Source: Haliclystus octoradiatus
Lineage: Eukaryota > Cnidaria > Staurozoa > Stauromedusae > Haliclystidae
DNA: 64,000 nt
Assembly (NCBI GenBank): GCA_916610825.1
Contig: OU744447.1
Span: forward strand, 27,664,561 to 27,728,560
Direction of reading: 5' to 3'
Position numbers and translations under genes: made by a program
Shown here: positions 61,281 to 64,000 of the stretch, in pieces
Layout of the letters: each line of letters opens with the position of its first letter
Position numbering within the stretch: position 1 is the stretch's first letter
The notes under the pieces: model-generated
Databases searched by the model: none
Seen by the model: the letters and a program-made list of their open reading frames with translations, nothing else
What the model was told of the DNA's origin: nothing

Positions 61281-62770
61281 CTCAAATTAGAATTCCCTTG
61301 GGAATGAGGTATTGTTTTTGGTCAATTTGAATTGTTTTTGTCAATTTCGAATTCCCTTGGGAATTTGGCATTGTTTTTAGTCATTTTGAGTTGTTTTTGT
61401 CAATTTCGTGTTCTCTTGGGAATTAAGCATTGTTTTTCTCAAATTCGAATTCCTTTGCGAATTAGGCATTGTTTTTGGTCATTTTGAGTTGTTTTTGTCA
61501 AATTCGAATCCCCTTGGGAATTAAGTAATGTTTTTGGTCATTTTGAGTTGTTTTTCTCAAATTCGAATTACTTTGGGAATGAGGTATTGTTTTTGGTCAA
61601 TTTGAAATGTTTTTGTCAATTTCGAATTCCCTTGGGAATTTGGCATTGTTTTTTCTCATTTCCGATTCACCTGGGAATTGGGCAATGTTTTTGGTCATTT
61701 TGAGTTGTTTTTGTCAAATTCGAATTCCCTTGGGAATTAAGTATTATTTTTGGTAATTTTGAGTTGTTTTTGTCAAATTCGATTACCTTGGCAATTAAGT
61801 ATTGTTTTTGGTCATTTTGAGTTGTTTTTGTCCAATTCGAGTTCCCTTGGGAATTGAGCATTGTTTTTCTCAAATTCGAATTCCTTTGAGAATTAGGCAT
61901 TGTTTTTAGTCATTTTGAGTTGTTTTTGTCAAATTCGAGTTCTCTTGGGAATTACGCATTGTTTTTCTCAAATTCGAATTCCTTTGAGAATTAGGCATTG
62001 TTTTTGGTCAATTTGATTTGTTTTTGTCAAATTTGAATTCCCTTGGGAATTTGGCATTGTTTTTATCATTTTTCTTTCCCTTAGGAATTAGGCATTGTTT
62101 TTGGTCATTTGGAGTTGTTTTTGTCAAATTCGAATTCCCTTGGGAATTAAGCATTGTTTTTGGTCATTTTGAGTTGTTTTTCTCAAATTCGAATTCCCTT
62201 GGTAATTAAGTATTGTTTTTGGTCATTTTGAGTGGTTTTTGTCAATTTCGAATTCCCTTGGGAATTTGGCATTGTTTTTTCTCATTTCCCTTTCACTTGG
62301 GAATTAGGCATTGTTTTTAGTCATTTTGAGTTGTTTTTGTCAAATTCGAGTTCCCTTGGGAATTAAGCATTGTTTTTGGTCATTTTGAGTTGTTTTTCTC
62401 AAATTCGAATTCCCTTGGGAATGAGGTATTGTTTTTGGTCAATTTGAATTGTTTTTGTCAATTTCGAATTCCCTTGGGAATTTGGCATTGTTTTTTCTCA
62501 TTTCCCATTCATTTGGGAATTAGGCATTGTATTTAGTCATTTTGAGTTGTTTTTGTCAAATTCGAATTTCCTTGGGAATTCAGTATTATTTTTGGTAATT
62601 TTGAGTTGTTTTTGTCAAATTCGAATTCCCTTGGCAATTAAGTATTGTTTTTGGTCATTTTGAGTTGTTTTTGTCAAATTCGAGTTCCCTTGGGAATTGA
62701 GCATTGTTTTTCTCAAATTCGAATTCCTTTGAGAATTAGGCATTGTTTTTAGTCATTTTGAGTTGTTTTT
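61281..62770 (+). repeat. HOR-D unit 3, 1490 bp
   Basis: A complete unit that matches unit 2 base for base wherever I compared it. The landmark CTCAAATTAG is at 59791, 61281 and 62771, giving two exact 1490-bp spacings. S forms sit at positions 4, 8, 12, 14, 16, 20, 24 and 28 of the 28-mer. Confidence 0.95.
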
Positions 62771-63641
62771 CTCAAATTAGAATTCCCTTGGGAATGAGGT
62801 ATTGTTTTTGGTCAATTTGAATTGTTTTTGTCAATTTCGAATTCCCTTGGGAATTTGGCATTGTTTTTAGTCATTTTGAGTTGTTTTTGTCAATTTCGTG
62901 TTCTCTTGGGAATTAAGCATTGTTTTTCTCAAATTCGAATTCCTTTGAGACTTAGGCATTGTTTTTGATCATTTTGAGCTGTTTTTGTCAAATTCGAATT
63001 CCCTTGGAAATTTGGCATTGTTTTTTATCATTTTTCTTTCCCTTAGGAATTAGGCATTGTTTTTGGTCATTTTGAGTTGTTTTTGTCAAATTCGAATTCC
63101 CTTGGGAATTAAGCATTGTTTTTGGTCATTTTGAGTTGTTTCTCTCAAATTCGAATTCCCTTGGGAATGAGGTATTGTTTTTGGTCAATTTGAATTGTTT
63201 TTGTCAATTTCGAATTCCCTTGGGAATTTGGCATTGTTTTTTCTCATTTCCCATTCATTTGCGAATTAGGCATTGTATTTAGTCATTTTGAGTTGTTTTT
63301 GTCAAATTCGAGATCTCTTGGGAATTAAGCATTGTTTTTCTCAAATTCGAATTCCTTTGAGAATTAGGCATTGTTTTTGATCATTTTGAGCTTTTTTTGT
63401 CAAATTCGAATTCCCTTGGAAATTTGGCATTGTTTTTTATCATTTTTCTTTCCCTTAGGAATTAAGCATTGTTTTTGGTCATTTTGAGTTGTTTTTCTCA
63501 AATTCGAATTCCCTTGGAAATTTGGCATTGTTTTTTATCATTTTTCTTTCCCTTAGGAATTAGGCATTGTTTTTGGTCATTTTGAGTTGTTTTATTCCCT
63601 TGGGAATTAAGCATTGTTTTTGGTCATTTTGAGTTGTTTTT
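62771..63641 (+). repeat. 871-bp block of domain D, copy 2
   Basis: This is the second copy of 57076-57946 at an offset of 5695 bp, with GAGACTTAGG at 62947, GAGATCTCTTGGG and the 47-bp monomer at 63565. A difference from copy 1 is AATTCCTTTGAG against AATTCTTTTGAG. Confidence 0.9.
63565..63611 (+). repeat. 47-bp deletion monomer, second copy
   Basis: This copy is identical in form to the 47-bp monomer at 57870 and sits at the same 5695-bp offset as its flanks. It supports a block duplication joining 57.1-58.3 kb and 62.8-64.0 kb. Confidence 0.92.
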
Positions 63642-64000
63642 CTCAAATTAGAATTCCCTTGGGAATGAGGTATTGTTTTTGGTCAATTTGAATTGTTTTT
63701 GTCAATTTCGAATTCCCTTGGGAATTTGGCATTGTTTTTAGTCATTTTGAGTTGTTTTTGTCAATTTCGTGTTCTCTTGGGAATTAAGCATTGTTTTTCT
63801 CAAATTCGAATTCCTTTGCGAATTAGGCATTGTTTTTGGTCATTTTGAGTTGTTTTTGTCAAATTCGAATCCCCTTGGGAATTAAGTAATGTTTTTGGTC
63901 ATTTTGAGTTGTTTTTCTCAAATTCGAATTACTTTGGGAATGAGGTATTGTTTTTGGTCAATTTGAAATGTTTTTGTCAATTTCGAATTCCCTTGGGAAT
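63642..64000 (+). repeat. HOR-D unit 4, cut by window end
   Basis: The unit restarts at CTCAAATTAG (63642) and follows positions 1-7 of the 28-mer, including TAAGTAATGTTTTT, until the window ends. It matches 57947 onward at an offset of 5695 bp. The array clearly continues to the right. Confidence 0.92.

Larger units (their letters stand above)
1..64000 (+). repeat. Satellite DNA array filling the window
   Basis: Every line of the window is made of head-to-tail monomers of mostly 59 or 39 bp, all in the same orientation, with no unrelated sequence between them. Nearly every monomer starts with CATTG or TATTG followed by a T run and ends near GGGAATTAG or GGGAATTAAG. Base composition is strongly skewed to T and G on this strand. 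No stretch over 300 bases holds anything other than this satellite. There are no tRNA or rRNA sequences, no long reading frame and no telomeric TTAGGG run. Satellites of this kind form constitutive heterochromatin in eukaryotes; which chromosome region this is cannot be told from sequence. The array is cut by both window edges, so its full length exceeds 64 kb. Confidence 0.99.

Noticed and set aside
1-64000. CRISPR array with short repeats and spacers.
   Set aside because: There are no unique spacers; everything between repeat cores is itself repeated. Monomers of 39 and 59 bp are head-to-tail homologues, and no cas gene is present.
1-64000. Telomeric or subtelomeric repeat.
   Set aside because: No TTAGGG, TTTAGGG or TTAGG run is present; CCTTAGGAATTAGG in S3 only resembles it by chance.
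1-64000. Firm assignment to a bird W chromosome or microchromosome satellite.
   Set aside because: The T-rich 39- to 60-bp style is suggestive, but I cannot match a named family from memory and no flanking gene is present. It is left as one candidate only.

Overview
The whole 64-kb window is one uninterrupted tandem satellite array. I find no protein-coding gene, RNA gene, transposable element, CRISPR array or unique-sequence island. All monomers read in the same orientation. The strand given is T- and G-rich: one 59-bp monomer counts about 47% T, 22% G, 19% A and 12% C, or 34% GC. Open frames under 100 codons occur on both strands. They are translations of the repeat itself and recur at the repeat periods, so none is annotated as a gene. 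The window suggests a eukaryotic heterochromatic locus (centromeric, pericentromeric or sex-chromosome) from a long-read assembly. The lineage cannot be fixed from the sequence. Short satellites with alternating A and T tracts are well known from bird W chromosomes and microchromosomes, so a bird is one candidate, but only by style of sequence.

Two monomer lengths make up nearly everything: a long form L of 59 bp and short forms S of 39 bp. L is built from two related 20-bp pieces and a 19-bp piece carrying the near-palindrome AATTCCC-TT-GGGAATT. The commonest S form equals L minus one 20-bp piece. Three other S types have their own sequence. Rare 47-, 50-, 58- and 60-bp forms are small indels. 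The order of L and S and their diagnostic substitutions define higher-order repeats (HORs).

Layout. (1) Domain A, 1-15223: a 42-mer HOR of 2199 bp (28 L + 14 S, one L being 60 bp), with exact, shortened and expanded units, plus a 5.36-kb segmental duplication. (2) Domain B, about 15224-55540: marked by a private S type beginning GATTGG (28 copies) and a private L type containing CGGATTTCC. It has a 510-bp 10-mer sub-repeat of variable copy number, a 3.7-kb near-tandem duplication (about 20340-27640) and a 5843-bp tandem duplication (about 35612-47297). (3) An A-type island, about 29980-31840, lies inside domain B and is collinear with 13.2-15.1 kb. (4) Domain D, about 56250-64000: a 28-mer HOR of 1490 bp (20 L + 8 S) that runs off the window end. 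The array also continues past the left edge.

The pieces show how the array evolved: loss of 20-bp sub-repeats, in-register unequal exchange adding or removing whole monomers, gain and loss of a 373-bp seven-monomer cassette, and kilobase-scale tandem duplication. Coordinates come from reading landmark motifs by eye. Period lengths were checked by adding monomer lengths. Block edges are uncertain by up to about one monomer, or about 70 bp for the large duplications.
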